Assembly: GCF_016236915.1 (NCBI RefSeq) | Contig: NZ_JAEHOK010000010.1 | Location: forward strand, 97,245-161,244 | Length of the DNA: 64,000 nucleotides | From: Salegentibacter maritimus | Lineage (GTDB): Bacteria; Bacteroidota; Bacteroidia; Flavobacteriales; Flavobacteriaceae | Direction of reading: 5' to 3' | Part shown: positions 25,590 to 34,586 of the stretch, piece by piece | Position numbering within the stretch: the stretch's first letter is position 1 | Layout of the letters: the number at the start of each line of letters is the position of its first letter | Notes under the pieces: generated by a model | What the model saw: only the letters and a program-made list of their open reading frames with translations | What the model was told of the DNA's origin: nothing | Database searches by the model: none | Program-made: the position numbers and the translations under genes

Positions 25590-27458
25590 TTACTGATTAA
25601 TTATAAAAGGTTCTCCACTTAATGGTTTGGCATACTCATCTTCAAGACTGTGGTTTAAGATCCAGTCTTCCAAATCTGTTCTGGTTATTTCTTTTTTAAT
25701 ATATTTTTCAACCATTAAACTGGCTATTTTTCCTGCATAGCGGCTTCCCCAATAGCCGTTCTCTACGAATACAGCAAGCGCTATTTTTGGATTATCTACG
25801 GGAGCAAAAGCCACAAAGATAGAATGATCTGTAAGTTGGGTTCGTTTACCATTTATTTTTGTGAAATTCTCGGCAGTACCTGTTTTTCCTGCAATTTCAA
25901 TACCCGGTACCTGTAACCTTCTTGCGGTTCCATTTGTATACACCTGGTGCATTCCTTCAACTACCGGATCATAATGTTTCCTGTCTATAGTGGTATTTTT
26001 CTTTACGGTGAACTTCTCTTCTTTAATTGGCTCTCCTTCAATTTTCTTTAAAATATGCGGGGTATAATACCAACCGCGATTGGCGATAATAGCCGTCATA
26101 TTTGCCAATTGAATAGGGGTCATTAAAACTTCTCCCTGGCCAATAGCATTCGAAAGAGTAGCAGATGCATACCATTTGTAAGTTGGGTAATTATATATCT
26201 TGTTGTAATAGTCGGCATTTGGTATTTTTCCAGGTCTTCCTGTGCTAAGGTCGTTCCCCATAAACTGCCCGAGACCAAAGCTTTGTAAATGATTGTTCCA
26301 GGCATCCATCCCTTCCTGGGGGCTGGGGTATTTTTCAATAGTTTTTCTATATACCTGTGCAAAATAGGTGTTGCAAGAACTGGAAATACCGGGAACCAGG
26401 CCTAAAGGACTTGAATGTGGGTGGCAGCCCATTCTTCGGCCCCTACCATATGAGAATCCGTTATGGCATGAAAAAGTATCTTCTGTATCTACAACGCCTT
26501 CCTGCAAAGCGATTAGCCCAGTTAAAACTTTAAATGGCGATCCGGGAGGGTATTCAGCTAAAAGACCGCGATCATAAAGTGGCTGGGCAATAGAGTCGTA
26601 ATAAAGTCGGGTGTAATTTGGCGATCTTTTTCTTCCCACCAACAAAGCCGGGTCGTAATTAGGAGCGGTTACCAGGGATAGAATTTCGCCACTACCGGGT
26701 TCTATGGCAACAATCCCGCCGCGTTTATTTTGCATTAATTTCTCGCCATAAGCTTGAAGTTCGGCATCAATGGTAATGCTTATATCTTTTCCTTTAGTGG
26801 GTAGTGTATCGTAAATTCCATCTTTATAGGGGCCGATATCTCGGTTAAACCTATCTTTTTGGATATATTTTACACCTTTTTCGCCACGCAGCAATTCTTC
26901 GTAAACTTTCTCTACACCGCTTCGTCCAATAAGATCCCCGGAAATATAATAAGGATCTTCGTTTACTTTTTTCTGATTTACCTGTGCTATATAGCCCAAA
27001 ACATTTGCACTATGATCTACCTGATAATCTCTTAGAGAACGTTTTTGAATATAGAAACCTTCGTATTTCCGCATTTTTTCCTGTAAATAGGCGTATTCTG
27101 CTTTGGTTAGCTGTGGAATAATTACGGAAGGGAGAATAGGGGAGTAGATCTTTGCTTTATCAAGACGGCGCCCCAACTCTTCGGGTTCAATACTTAAAAT
27201 TTCGCAGAATTCAGTAGTGTCAAAGGGTTTTAGGTTCCTGGGAATGGCCATCACATCGTAAGATGGTTGGTTAGAAACCATTAATTTTCCATTCCTGTCT
27301 GAAATATAACCGCGCTGGGGGTAATCGTAAACTACCTCTATAGCGTTATCTTGAGATCTAACCGCGAAAGAATCGTTAACTACCTGTAAATAGAAAAGCC
27401 GGGCCAGAAAAACAATGCCCGTAACGAGTATAGTAATGTAAAGTAATAATTTTCTCAT
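25590..27458 (-). CDS. mrdA: Penicillin-binding protein 2 (elongasome transpeptidase)
   Basis: Cross-links peptidoglycan during elongation. The 622-residue protein has one membrane anchor (about residues 4-23), a PBP dimerisation/pedestal domain (about 45-215) and a transpeptidase domain (about 240-590). The nucleophile is Ser307 in PPGSPFKV (S-x-x-K). The second motif is SCN near residue 360, in place of the commoner S-x-N with a small middle residue. The third is KTGTAE in IAGKTGTAENF. It overlaps mreD by four bases. Confidence 0.95.
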   Translation of the reverse strand: MRKLLLYITILVTGIVFLARLFYLQVVNDSFAVRSQDNAIEVVYDYPQRGYISDRNGKLMVSNQPSYDVMAIPRNLKPFDTTEFCEILSIEPEELGRRLDKAKIYSPILPSVIIPQLTKAEYAYLQEKMRKYEGFYIQKRSLRDYQVDHSANVLGYIAQVNQKKVNEDPYYISGDLIGRSGVEKVYEELLRGEKGVKYIQKDRFNRDIGPYKDGIYDTLPTKGKDISITIDAELQAYGEKLMQNKRGGIVAIEPGSGEILSLVTAPNYDPALLVGRKRSPNYTRLYYDSIAQPLYDRGLLAEYPPGSPFKVLTGLIALQEGVVDTEDTFSCHNGFSYGRGRRMGCHPHSSPLGLVPGISSSCNTYFAQVYRKTIEKYPSPQEGMDAWNNHLQSFGLGQFMGNDLSTGRPGKIPNADYYNKIYNYPTYKWYASATLSNAIGQGEVLMTPIQLANMTAIIANRGWYYTPHILKKIEGEPIKEEKFTVKKNTTIDRKHYDPVVEGMHQVYTNGTARRLQVPGIEIAGKTGTAENFTKINGKRTQLTDHSIFVAFAPVDNPKIALAVFVENGYWGSRYAGKIASLMVEKYIKKEITRTDLEDWILNHSLEDEYAKPLSGEPFIINQ

Positions 27459-27961
27459 CTATATTTTTTGCTGAAAACTGCTAAACTTAGCATAATCATA
27501 ATAACACTAAAAATCCCTGAAAATAACGTTTTTTTGAGGATTAATATTATATGATTTAAACTAAACATTTCCAAGAAAAATAATATAAAATGATGAATTA
27601 TTATACTGATAAAAATATAACTCAATCTTGCACCAATAGGCGTAGTTGAAAGCCTTAGGTTTTGATGGTCATAACTTATTCCAAAAGAAAAACGGAGTAA
27701 ATTAGGCCTTATAAATGCAATTACCGTACAGGCAGCCGCATGAATCCCGCCACTGTCTTCAAAAAGGTCTATGCTAAAGCCTAACAAAAAAGCCAGTACT
27801 AAGAATATACTCTGGTTGGAGTTGAAAGGATAAAGTAAGATAAACAAAACATAAAGATATGGATTGATATAACCCAGGAAATTAATGTTGTTAAGGATAA
27901 GTACCTGTATAAATACTAAACCTACAAACCTGATGATATTTTTTAAAATACTACTGTTCAT
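27455..27961 (-). CDS. mreD: Rod shape-determining protein MreD
   Basis: A 168-residue inner-membrane protein with about five hydrophobic helices. YINPYLYVLFILLYPF and GFSIDLFEDSGGIHAAACT are typical of Bacteroidota MreD. It works with MreC to link MreB to the wall synthases. Overlaps mreC by 11 bases and mrdA by four. Confidence 0.9.
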   Translation of the reverse strand: MNSSILKNIIRFVGLVFIQVLILNNINFLGYINPYLYVLFILLYPFNSNQSIFLVLAFLLGFSIDLFEDSGGIHAAACTVIAFIRPNLLRFSFGISYDHQNLRLSTTPIGARLSYIFISIIIHHFILFFLEMFSLNHIILILKKTLFSGIFSVIMIMLSLAVFSKKYR

Positions 27962-28778
27962 CTTCCTCCTGCTCTAATTCCAGTATTTCATCGCGCTCCA
28001 TATTCTCTATAACATACACATAACCAATATTAGTCATATCGTTAAAGAGCTTAACATTAATATGGTAATAACTTTCACTTTGGTCTAGTTTAAAATCCTG
28101 AATGCTTCCAATAGGGATTCCTTCTGGAAAAATTAGCGATTTACCTCCGGTTACAATCGTATCGCCTTCTTTTACCGGAGCCTGCCTGGGGACATCAATT
28201 AATTGAACGATATTTGGGTTTTTTCCGTTCCATATTAAACTCCCAAAATGATTGGTTTTGTTAAGTTGAGCATTAATTCTAGACTCTGAATTCAAAATAG
28301 AAATTACACGTGAGAACCTATTGTTTACTCTATCTATAATGCCAATTACTCCTTTACTTGTTATTACGCCAAATTCAGATTCTATACCGGCTTCTTTGCC
28401 CTGGTTTAGGGTTAAAAAGTTATTGGGCTTGGCAAAGTTGTTATTAATCACCCTGGCGGTCCTAAAGTAATAGGTGCCATCAAAGCTGGAAGTATCTGTG
28501 TAGTTCTCAATCGAGATCGTATCGTTTAAATTGGTAAGTATATTTCGCAGTTGCTTATTCTCTTCCATAAGCCGCTCGTTGTACTCATCTAGGTGCATAT
28601 ACTTATCAAAATCGTTAGCCCACGAGTAGATACCGCCGGTAACCACATTGGCCGAACTTATAAAACTGCTTTTGTGAAAAGAATGGGTTTGGATCGTGAA
28701 AAATACAGCTAAGGCCAGCAGAAATAAGAATAGGATATTATTCTTATTTCGGATAAGAAAATTAAAAATTTGCTGCAT
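27951..28778 (-). CDS. mreC: Rod shape-determining protein MreC
   Basis: A 275-residue bitopic periplasmic scaffold of the elongasome. One membrane helix (about 13-27) is followed by a coiled coil (about 60-85, YNERLMEENKQLRNILTNL) and the two beta domains of MreC (about 110-265), with NQGKEAGIESEFGVIT, GVIGIIDRV and GDTIVTGGKSLIFPEGIPIG. The acidic C-terminal tail (ELEQEEDEQ) is unusual only in composition. The start is 13 bases from the mreB stop. Confidence 0.93.
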   Translation of the reverse strand: MQQIFNFLIRNKNNILFLFLLALAVFFTIQTHSFHKSSFISSANVVTGGIYSWANDFDKYMHLDEYNERLMEENKQLRNILTNLNDTISIENYTDTSSFDGTYYFRTARVINNNFAKPNNFLTLNQGKEAGIESEFGVITSKGVIGIIDRVNNRFSRVISILNSESRINAQLNKTNHFGSLIWNGKNPNIVQLIDVPRQAPVKEGDTIVTGGKSLIFPEGIPIGSIQDFKLDQSESYYHINVKLFNDMTNIGYVYVIENMERDEILELEQEEDEQ

Positions 28779-28791
28779 AAAACTACTTCTC

Positions 28792-29820
28792 CTACTTTAT
28801 CAAAATTCCCTTATAACGGTTTAGGGTTTTTAAGCATATTCCGGTACCTCTTACCACGGCTCTTAATGGATCTTCGGCAATATAAACGGGAAGATCGGTT
28901 TTTTGAGATAACCTTTTGTCCAAACCTCTTAGCATAGAACCACCACCCGCAAGATAAATACCGGTATTGTATATATCGGCGGCGAGTTCCGGTGGGGTTT
29001 GGGATAGGGTTTCCATAACTGCATCTTCAATTCTTAAAATCGATTTATCCAAAGCTTTGGCAATCTCACGATAAGAAATATTTACCTGTTTGGGTTTCCC
29101 TGTTAGCAGGTCACGTCCCTGTACGCTCATTTCTTCTGGCGGAACCTCTAAATCTTCAGTTGCCGCACCAATCTGGATTTTTATTTTTTCGGCAGTGCGC
29201 TCTCCCACATATAAGTTGTGCTGGGTACGCATATAGTAAACAATATCGTTTGTAAACACATCACCGGCAATTTTAACCGATTTATCACAAACAATCCCTC
29301 CAAGGGCAATAACCGCAATTTCGGTAGTACCTCCCCCTATATCCACAATCATATTACCTTTTGGCTGCATAATGTCTACTCCAATACCAATTGCGGCTGC
29401 CATAGGTTCGTGAATAAGGTAAACCTCTTTCCCATTCACCCGTTCTGCACTTTCTTTTACGGCACGCATTTCTACTTCGGTAATTCCAGAAGGAATGCAA
29501 ATTACCATCCTAAGGGCAGGGGTAAACATTTTCTTTTTTAGCGCCGGAATTTCTTTAATGAACATCGTGAGCATTTTCTCACTGGCATCAAAATCGGCAA
29601 TTACACCGTCTTTTAACGGGCGAATGGTTTTTATATTCTCATGGGTTTTTCCCTGCATCATAGCAGCTTCTTTACCTACTGCGGTTATCTTTGCCGTAGT
29701 ACGGTCTCGTGCAACTATAGATGGACTGTCTACCACTACTTTATCATTGTGAATAATAAGGGTGTTGGCAGTTCCTAAATCTATTGCTATTTCTTCAATG
29801 AGAAAATCAAAAAATCCCAT
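28792..29820 (-). CDS. mreB: Rod shape-determining protein MreB
   Basis: Bacterial actin that positions the wall elongation machinery. The 342-residue protein has the actin-fold phosphate loops: AIDLGTANTLIIHNDKVV at the N-terminus, the MIVDIGGGTTEIAVIALGG region near residue 155, and GIYLAGGGSMLRGLDKRLS near residue 288. Typical EPMAAAIGIG and VGERTAEKIKIQIG segments are present. It heads the mreB-mreC-mreD-mrdA-rodA series, with purH directly upstream on the same strand (38-base gap). Confidence 0.97.
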   Translation of the reverse strand: MGFFDFLIEEIAIDLGTANTLIIHNDKVVVDSPSIVARDRTTAKITAVGKEAAMMQGKTHENIKTIRPLKDGVIADFDASEKMLTMFIKEIPALKKKMFTPALRMVICIPSGITEVEMRAVKESAERVNGKEVYLIHEPMAAAIGIGVDIMQPKGNMIVDIGGGTTEIAVIALGGIVCDKSVKIAGDVFTNDIVYYMRTQHNLYVGERTAEKIKIQIGAATEDLEVPPEEMSVQGRDLLTGKPKQVNISYREIAKALDKSILRIEDAVMETLSQTPPELAADIYNTGIYLAGGGSMLRGLDKRLSQKTDLPVYIAEDPLRAVVRGTGICLKTLNRYKGILIK

Positions 29821-29858
29821 GGTTTATTTTGTGTTGAGGTTTGGTAAATGTACTAAAA

Positions 29859-31391
29859 TTAATGTTTAAAATGGCGAGTTCCTGTCATCACCATTGCGAT
29901 ATTATTTTCATTACAATAATCTATGCTAAGTTGGTCTTTTATAGAGCCTCCAGGCTGTATCACTGCTGAAATACCTTCGTTTCCTGCTATTTCTACACAA
30001 TCTGGGAATGGGAAAAATGCATCACTTGCCATTACAGCCCCCTTTAAATCAAAATTAAAAGACCTGGCTTTCTCAATACTTTGCTTTAATGCATCTACTC
30101 GAGAAGTTTGCCCGGTACCACTGGCGCATAGTTGCTTATTTTTTGCCAATACAATGGTATTAGATTTGGTATGCTTACAGATTTTGGAAGCAAATAACAA
30201 ATCAGATAACTCATTAGCAGTAGGATTATTGTTCGTTGCTTGCTTTAAATCTTCAGCAACATCGGTTTTATGATCTTTATCCTGAACTAAAACTCCGTTT
30301 AGGCAAGTTCTAACTTGTTTCTGCGGAAGTTCGGTTTCTTTTTGAATCAATAAAATTCTGTTCTTTTTTCCCTTTAGGATATCTTCGGCCTCTGCAGAGA
30401 ACGAAGGGGCTATTACTACTTCGCAGAATAATTTATGAATTTCTTCAGCTGTAGCTTTGTCAATTTCAACATTACTAATTAAAACACCACCAAAGGCTGA
30501 AACCGGATCTCCTGCCAATGCATCTATATAAGCCTGGTGTAAAGTGTCGCGTTGTGCCAAACCACAGGCGTTGTTGTGCTTTAGAATAGCAAAAGTTGGG
30601 TCTTCGCCTTTAAATTCATTAATAAGGTTTACCGCGGCATCTACATCTAACAGGTTGTTGTACGAAAGTTCTTTTCCGTGTAGTTTTTCAAACATCGCAT
30701 CAAAATCGCCATAAAACTCCCCTTTTTGATGTGGGTTTTCACCATATCTAAGGACTTTTCCGTTTTGGAAACTTTGTTTGTAAGCTTCAATTTTCTGGTC
30801 AGCGTTAAAATAATTGAAAATAGCCGTGTCGTAATGGGAAGAAACATTAAAGGCTTTACCAGCAAAAAGTTTGCGATCAGCAAGGCTGGTTTCGCCATTT
30901 TTTTCTTCCAGTAAATTTTCAAAACTTTTATAATCTTCTACCGAAGAAACGCAAAGTACGTCTTTAAAGTTTTTTGCGGCAGCGCGAATAAGTGAAATCC
31001 CGCCAATGTCTATTTTTTCAATAATATCCTGTTCTGAAGCTCCTGAAGCTACGGTCTTCTCAAACGGATATAGGTCTACAATTACAATGTCTATTTGCGG
31101 AATTTCGTATTCAGCAAGTTCTTTTACATCACTTTCATTATCTTGGCGGTTTAAAATTCCTCCAAAAACTTTTGGATGAAGTGTTTTTACACGTCCGCCT
31201 AAAATAGAGGGATAAGAAGTTACATCTTCTACAGGCACTACATTAATCCCCAGGTCTTTGATAAATTTCTCGGTACCTCCGGTAGAGTAAATGGTGATTC
31301 CCAGGTTGTTAAGTTTTTTTACGATGGGTTCCAGGCCGTCTTTGCTAAATACAGAAATTAAAGCAGATTTCGCTTTTTTTAAGTCGCTCAT
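29859..31391 (-). CDS. purH: Bifunctional AICAR transformylase/IMP cyclohydrolase
   Basis: Catalyses the last two steps of purine synthesis to IMP. An N-terminal MGS-like cyclohydrolase domain (about 1-185) contains ISVFSKDG, STGGTEKFI and LGGRVKTLHPKVFGG. The C-terminal AICAR formyltransferase domain (about 195-510) contains LRYGENPHQKGEFYGD, AILKHNNACGLA, DPVSAFGGVL and DAFFPFPDCVE. The length of 510 is usual. An exact TAnnTTTG element lies 23 bases upstream. It may be co-transcribed with mreB, since the gap is 38 bases and shows no terminator. Confidence 0.97.
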   Translation of the reverse strand: MSDLKKAKSALISVFSKDGLEPIVKKLNNLGITIYSTGGTEKFIKDLGINVVPVEDVTSYPSILGGRVKTLHPKVFGGILNRQDNESDVKELAEYEIPQIDIVIVDLYPFEKTVASGASEQDIIEKIDIGGISLIRAAAKNFKDVLCVSSVEDYKSFENLLEEKNGETSLADRKLFAGKAFNVSSHYDTAIFNYFNADQKIEAYKQSFQNGKVLRYGENPHQKGEFYGDFDAMFEKLHGKELSYNNLLDVDAAVNLINEFKGEDPTFAILKHNNACGLAQRDTLHQAYIDALAGDPVSAFGGVLISNVEIDKATAEEIHKLFCEVVIAPSFSAEAEDILKGKKNRILLIQKETELPQKQVRTCLNGVLVQDKDHKTDVAEDLKQATNNNPTANELSDLLFASKICKHTKSNTIVLAKNKQLCASGTGQTSRVDALKQSIEKARSFNFDLKGAVMASDAFFPFPDCVEIAGNEGISAVIQPGGSIKDQLSIDYCNENNIAMVMTGTRHFKH

Positions 31392-31413
31392 TGTGTTGTG
31401 TTTGTTAAAGTTG

Positions 31414-31421
31414 CAAAAGTA
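31414..31421 (-). promoter_or_regulatory. Promoter -7 element for purH
   Basis: Read on the minus strand the site is TACTTTTG, an exact TAnnTTTG, ending 23 bases before the purH start. Confidence 0.55.
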
Positions 31422-31631
31422 AGTATTTAAGCCAAAAACTTAAAAGGCATTTCTTTTATTTATCGAGAAATTTTGTAACGAATTTTAAAGCCGGACGTCA
31501 TACCACTAAGCGCATAAAAATTCTAAAATTTAGTTATTCAAGAAGTAAGCTTTAAAATGTGCGAAAACTGGTTGTCGGCTTTTAATTATTAACCCAATAA
31601 CTCGTGGCATTGCCCCGGGCCCTTAGTAATT

Positions 31632-32885
31632 ATGCTTATATATTTACGAGTACTTAAAGAAAGTTTTAATTTTGCAATTAATGCATTAAGAAACAATAAG
31701 CTAAGAACATTTCTTTCTTTGCTTGGGGTTACTATAGGTATTTTTTCTATTATTGGAGTACTGGCTGCGGTAGATTCTTTAGAGAAGGAGATTAAGGGTA
31801 GTTTAAGTGCTTTAGATAATAGCACCATAATTGTAATGCGTTTTTCTTTTGGCCCTACCGAAGTTCCACAATGGAAACGCCAACAATTTCCAGATGTTGC
31901 TTATGATGAATATCAATATCTAAAAAGAAATCTTCCCAATACCGAGTCGGTAAGTTTTACCATTGGGGTACCAGACGAATCTATAAAACACCAGGATGTT
32001 ACCAGTACCGGGGTAGGTGTTGGTGCGGTTACCCACGAATATTATGATATTGAAGCCCTTGAACTGGAAGAAGGTAGGTTTTTTAATGAATCTGAATCGG
32101 TAAGTGGTTCGCCGGTAATTGTTTTAGGTCACGAAATAGCCAATAACCTTTTCGGGAATTTTAGCCCGCTTGGAAAAGAAGTACGTATGTACGGTCGTAA
32201 ATTTACGGTTATAGGGGTGCTGGCCAAGCAGGGTGCCAGTCTTTTTGGAGGCTCTAGGGACGGTCAGGTTTTTCTACCGGTAAATGTAGCACGCAGGGTA
32301 TATGGCGATAATAATAAAGGGGTATTTCCTCAGTTGATTTTAAAACCGGAAGATGGGGTTGATAATGCCGAATATAAAGCAGTTTTAGAGCAACAATTGC
32401 GTAATTACCGCGGAATTAAGCCCGGGGATATTAATAATTTCTTTGTAAACCAGCTTCAGGGCTTTGCCGATTTTATAGATAATATCACCGGCCAGCTAAA
32501 CTTAATAGGTCTAATTATTAGCGGATTTTCATTATTGGTGGGCGGATTCGGGATCGCCAATATTATGTTTGTGAGCGTAAAAGAGCGAACCAACTTAATT
32601 GGAATTCAAAAATCCCTTGGGGCTAAGAATAAATTTATCCTATTTCAGTTTTTATTTGAAGCAATAATCCTGGCTATCATTGGCGGCCTTGTAGGGCTCG
32701 GACTTGTTTGGTTGGTTTCTCTCGTCGCTTCGCAATTTACAGGCGATTTTCAATTTGTACTTTCGCCCTGGAATATGTTTATAGGAACGGCAGTCTCTGC
32801 GGTAATTGGTTTAATATCAGGAATAATTCCGGCAATTTCGGCCTCAAAATTAGATCCGGTAGAAGCAATTAGAACAGGGATGTAA
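31632..32885 (+). CDS. ABC transporter permease, MacB/FtsX type
   Basis: A 417-residue permease. The first membrane helix (about 18-45, with LSLLGVTIGIFSIIGVLAAV) is followed by a large periplasmic MacB_PCD domain (about 50-270) and the FtsX core with three helices (about 285-410, including VKERTNLIGIQKSLGAKNKFI and the C-terminal ASKLDPVEAIRTGM). The family moves substrates by mechanotransmission, for example lipoproteins, macrolides or enterotoxin. No ATPase gene is adjacent, so the partner is encoded elsewhere. The 240-base divergent gap to purH (31392-31631) holds no gene. Confidence 0.9.
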   Translation: MLIYLRVLKESFNFAINALRNNKLRTFLSLLGVTIGIFSIIGVLAAVDSLEKEIKGSLSALDNSTIIVMRFSFGPTEVPQWKRQQFPDVAYDEYQYLKRNLPNTESVSFTIGVPDESIKHQDVTSTGVGVGAVTHEYYDIEALELEEGRFFNESESVSGSPVIVLGHEIANNLFGNFSPLGKEVRMYGRKFTVIGVLAKQGASLFGGSRDGQVFLPVNVARRVYGDNNKGVFPQLILKPEDGVDNAEYKAVLEQQLRNYRGIKPGDINNFFVNQLQGFADFIDNITGQLNLIGLIISGFSLLVGGFGIANIMFVSVKERTNLIGIQKSLGAKNKFILFQFLFEAIILAIIGGLVGLGLVWLVSLVASQFTGDFQFVLSPWNMFIGTAVSAVIGLISGIIPAISASKLDPVEAIRTGM

Positions 32886-32985
32886 TCATAGAAAACAGAA
32901 AATAGAGAATAGATTTTAGAATAGAGAACTTTACCTAACTTCTTGCTAAATCTCTTTTCTTCCTTCTCTGCTCTTTTTTCTTTTT

Positions 32986-33447
32986 TTAGGCTTCTAAAAC
33001 TTCGGCTACATTTGCGTTCACCCATTCTAAAAATTCCTCATCTTCTTTAGAGAATGGATCGGGTGTGTGAGAATCAATATCTATTTGGCCAATATTTTCG
33101 CCATCTAAGAAAAGCGGTACGACAATTTCAGCCTTTACATGAATGCTACAGGCTATATAGTTGGTTTGTGCTTTTACATCTGGCACTACAAAGTTTTCAT
33201 TAGAGACCGCTACCTGCCCGCAAATTCCTTTTCCAAACGGAATAATCGTATGGTCGGTAGGTTCACCGGCAAACGAGCGTAATTTCAATTCCTCCTTATC
33301 ACCATTTTTAAAATAAAATCCTACCCAATCATAATATGGAATATTTTCTTTTAAAACTTCACAAACCTGCGATAACCTATGGTCTACCGATAGTTTATTG
33401 TTTTCAAGAATAGCTTTAATTTCCGGTTTTAATTTCTGAAATGGCAT
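32986..33447 (-). CDS. GAF-domain protein, free-Met-(R)-sulfoxide reductase-like
   Basis: A 153-residue single GAF domain, similar over its length to fRMsr, which reduces free methionine-(R)-sulfoxide. The signature region PFGKGICGQVAVSNENFVV and YIACSIHVKAEIVVPLF carries the equivalents of two of the three active-site cysteines of fRMsr. The first one, normally ten residues before the ICG cysteine, is replaced by His (in DHTIIPFGKG). The frame is open for 17 codons upstream, but the start MPFQKLKPEI at 33447 matches the family and leaves room for the divergent promoter of xrtF. Confidence 0.85.
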   Translation of the reverse strand: MPFQKLKPEIKAILENNKLSVDHRLSQVCEVLKENIPYYDWVGFYFKNGDKEELKLRSFAGEPTDHTIIPFGKGICGQVAVSNENFVVPDVKAQTNYIACSIHVKAEIVVPLFLDGENIGQIDIDSHTPDPFSKEDEEFLEWVNANVAEVLEA

Positions 33448-33507
33448 AGTTGATATTTTAGTGCAAAAGTATTTAAAAATTATAGCAAGCGCAGGCACAT
33501 ATTTATA

Positions 33508-33515
33508 TAAATTTG
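33508..33515 (+). promoter_or_regulatory. Promoter -7 element for xrtF
   Basis: TAAATTTG, an exact TAnnTTTG, 20 bases upstream of the TTG start of xrtF. It supports both that start and the shorter start of the divergent GAF gene. Confidence 0.55.
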
Positions 33516-33534
33516 TTAAAAACCCCCTTAAAAT

Positions 33535-34080
33535 TTGATCAGGTTATTCGTTAAATACAAATCGGTGCTTCGGTTTATTTTCATGTTTTTGGGGAGCTAT
33601 TTGGTATTTACGCTATTTTATAACCTCTATTTAGATTTTTTTAGGTCTCCGGTTTATTTCCCCGATTACATTACACACCTTGTGGCGAAGCAAAGCGAAG
33701 CTTTAATAAATAGTTTTGGGTATAATGCCAAAATTATACCTCACCAGTCTGAACTTTCTATGAAACTTATTATTAACGAGGTTTACCTTGCTAGAATTAT
33801 AGAAGGCTGTAACGCTGTTAGTATCATTATCTTATTTCTCGCTTTTGTACTTTCCTTCTTTGGGAAGTTTAAAACAACATTACTTTATTTACTGGCGGGA
33901 TCTGTTATAATTTATGGAATGAATATTATTAGAATTGCTGTTCTCGCCATAGGAATTTATGAATATCCACAACATACCCAATTTTTACATAGTATTGTTT
34001 TTCCATTAATTATATATGGCACCATATTTATTTTATGGCTTATTTGGGTGCGTATTTATAGTCAAAAACATAGTGTATGA
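33535..34080 (+). CDS. xrtF: Exosortase family protein XrtF
   Basis: A 181-residue polytopic membrane cysteine transpeptidase of the exosortase/archaeosortase family. The catalytic Cys is in IIEGCNAVSIIILFLAF near residue 90, the Arg in YGMNIIRIAVLAIGIYEYP near residue 130 and the His in QFLHSIVFPLIIYG near residue 151. Five to six membrane helices are seen. The reading frame begins with TTG and has no ATG before residue 17; the length and an upstream -7 element fit TTG. The family partner gene follows with a four-base overlap. No protein with a matching C-terminal sorting signal is visible in the window. Confidence 0.9.
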   Translation: MIRLFVKYKSVLRFIFMFLGSYLVFTLFYNLYLDFFRSPVYFPDYITHLVAKQSEALINSFGYNAKIIPHQSELSMKLIINEVYLARIIEGCNAVSIIILFLAFVLSFFGKFKTTLLYLLAGSVIIYGMNIIRIAVLAIGIYEYPQHTQFLHSIVFPLIIYGTIFILWLIWVRIYSQKHSV

Positions 34081-34520
34081 AGCAGCTGGTAAAACTTTTA
34101 ACGATTGCAATATTAGTTGTGCTGCTGGTTTTGATAAGGCTTTTTGAACAACAATTATTTTATGATCCACTTATTGATTTTTATCGGTACGGCGGGCATT
34201 TGGCAATGGAGGTACCTCAAATTTTTTTTCCTAAATTAATCTTGAATATTGGTTTACGATATTGGCTAAATACTTTAATCTCTTTAGCAATATTATTTGT
34301 AGCCTTTCGAGATACGAACATCATAAAATTTGCAGCAATATTATTTGCCATATTGTTTGGGATTAGCCTTGCTGCCTTTAGTGTGCTTTACTTAACACTT
34401 AATGAACAAAATGTAATGGGCCTATTTTATGTTAGAAGGTTTCTTATTCATCCAATTTTTATACTTATTTTACTACCTGCATTTTATTATTATAGGTTGC
34501 AAAAATCTAAAAACCCATAA
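34077..34520 (+). CDS. Exosortase F-associated membrane protein
   Basis: A 147-residue protein with about four membrane helices. It overlaps xrtF by ATGA. Features such as FEQQLFYDPLIDFYR near residue 23 and FYVRRFLIHPIFILILLPAFYYYR near the C-terminus are those of the partner always found next to XrtF in Flavobacteria. Its biochemical role is unknown. Confidence 0.87.
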   Translation: MKQLVKLLTIAILVVLLVLIRLFEQQLFYDPLIDFYRYGGHLAMEVPQIFFPKLILNIGLRYWLNTLISLAILFVAFRDTNIIKFAAILFAILFGISLAAFSVLYLTLNEQNVMGLFYVRRFLIHPIFILILLPAFYYYRLQKSKNP

Positions 34521-34572
34521 TTTTAAAACTTATTCCAAAAAATCGGAAAGTACTTTATTTCAAAAAATTACT

Positions 34573-34580
34573 TATTTTTG
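34573..34580 (+). promoter_or_regulatory. Promoter -7 element for the HYC_CC_PP gene
   Basis: TATTTTTG, an exact TAnnTTTG, ends six bases before the ATG of the next gene, so the predicted transcript has almost no leader. Confidence 0.5.
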
Positions 34581-34586
34581 TAGCCG

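Noticed and set aside
29218-29541. Plus-strand frame opposite mreB
   Set aside because: Antisense to a highly conserved gene; its composition is that of a shadow frame.
32886-32985. Terminator between the converging permease and GAF genes
   Set aside because: The stretch has imperfect direct repeats (AATAGAGAAT-like) but no stem followed by a T run that I could support.
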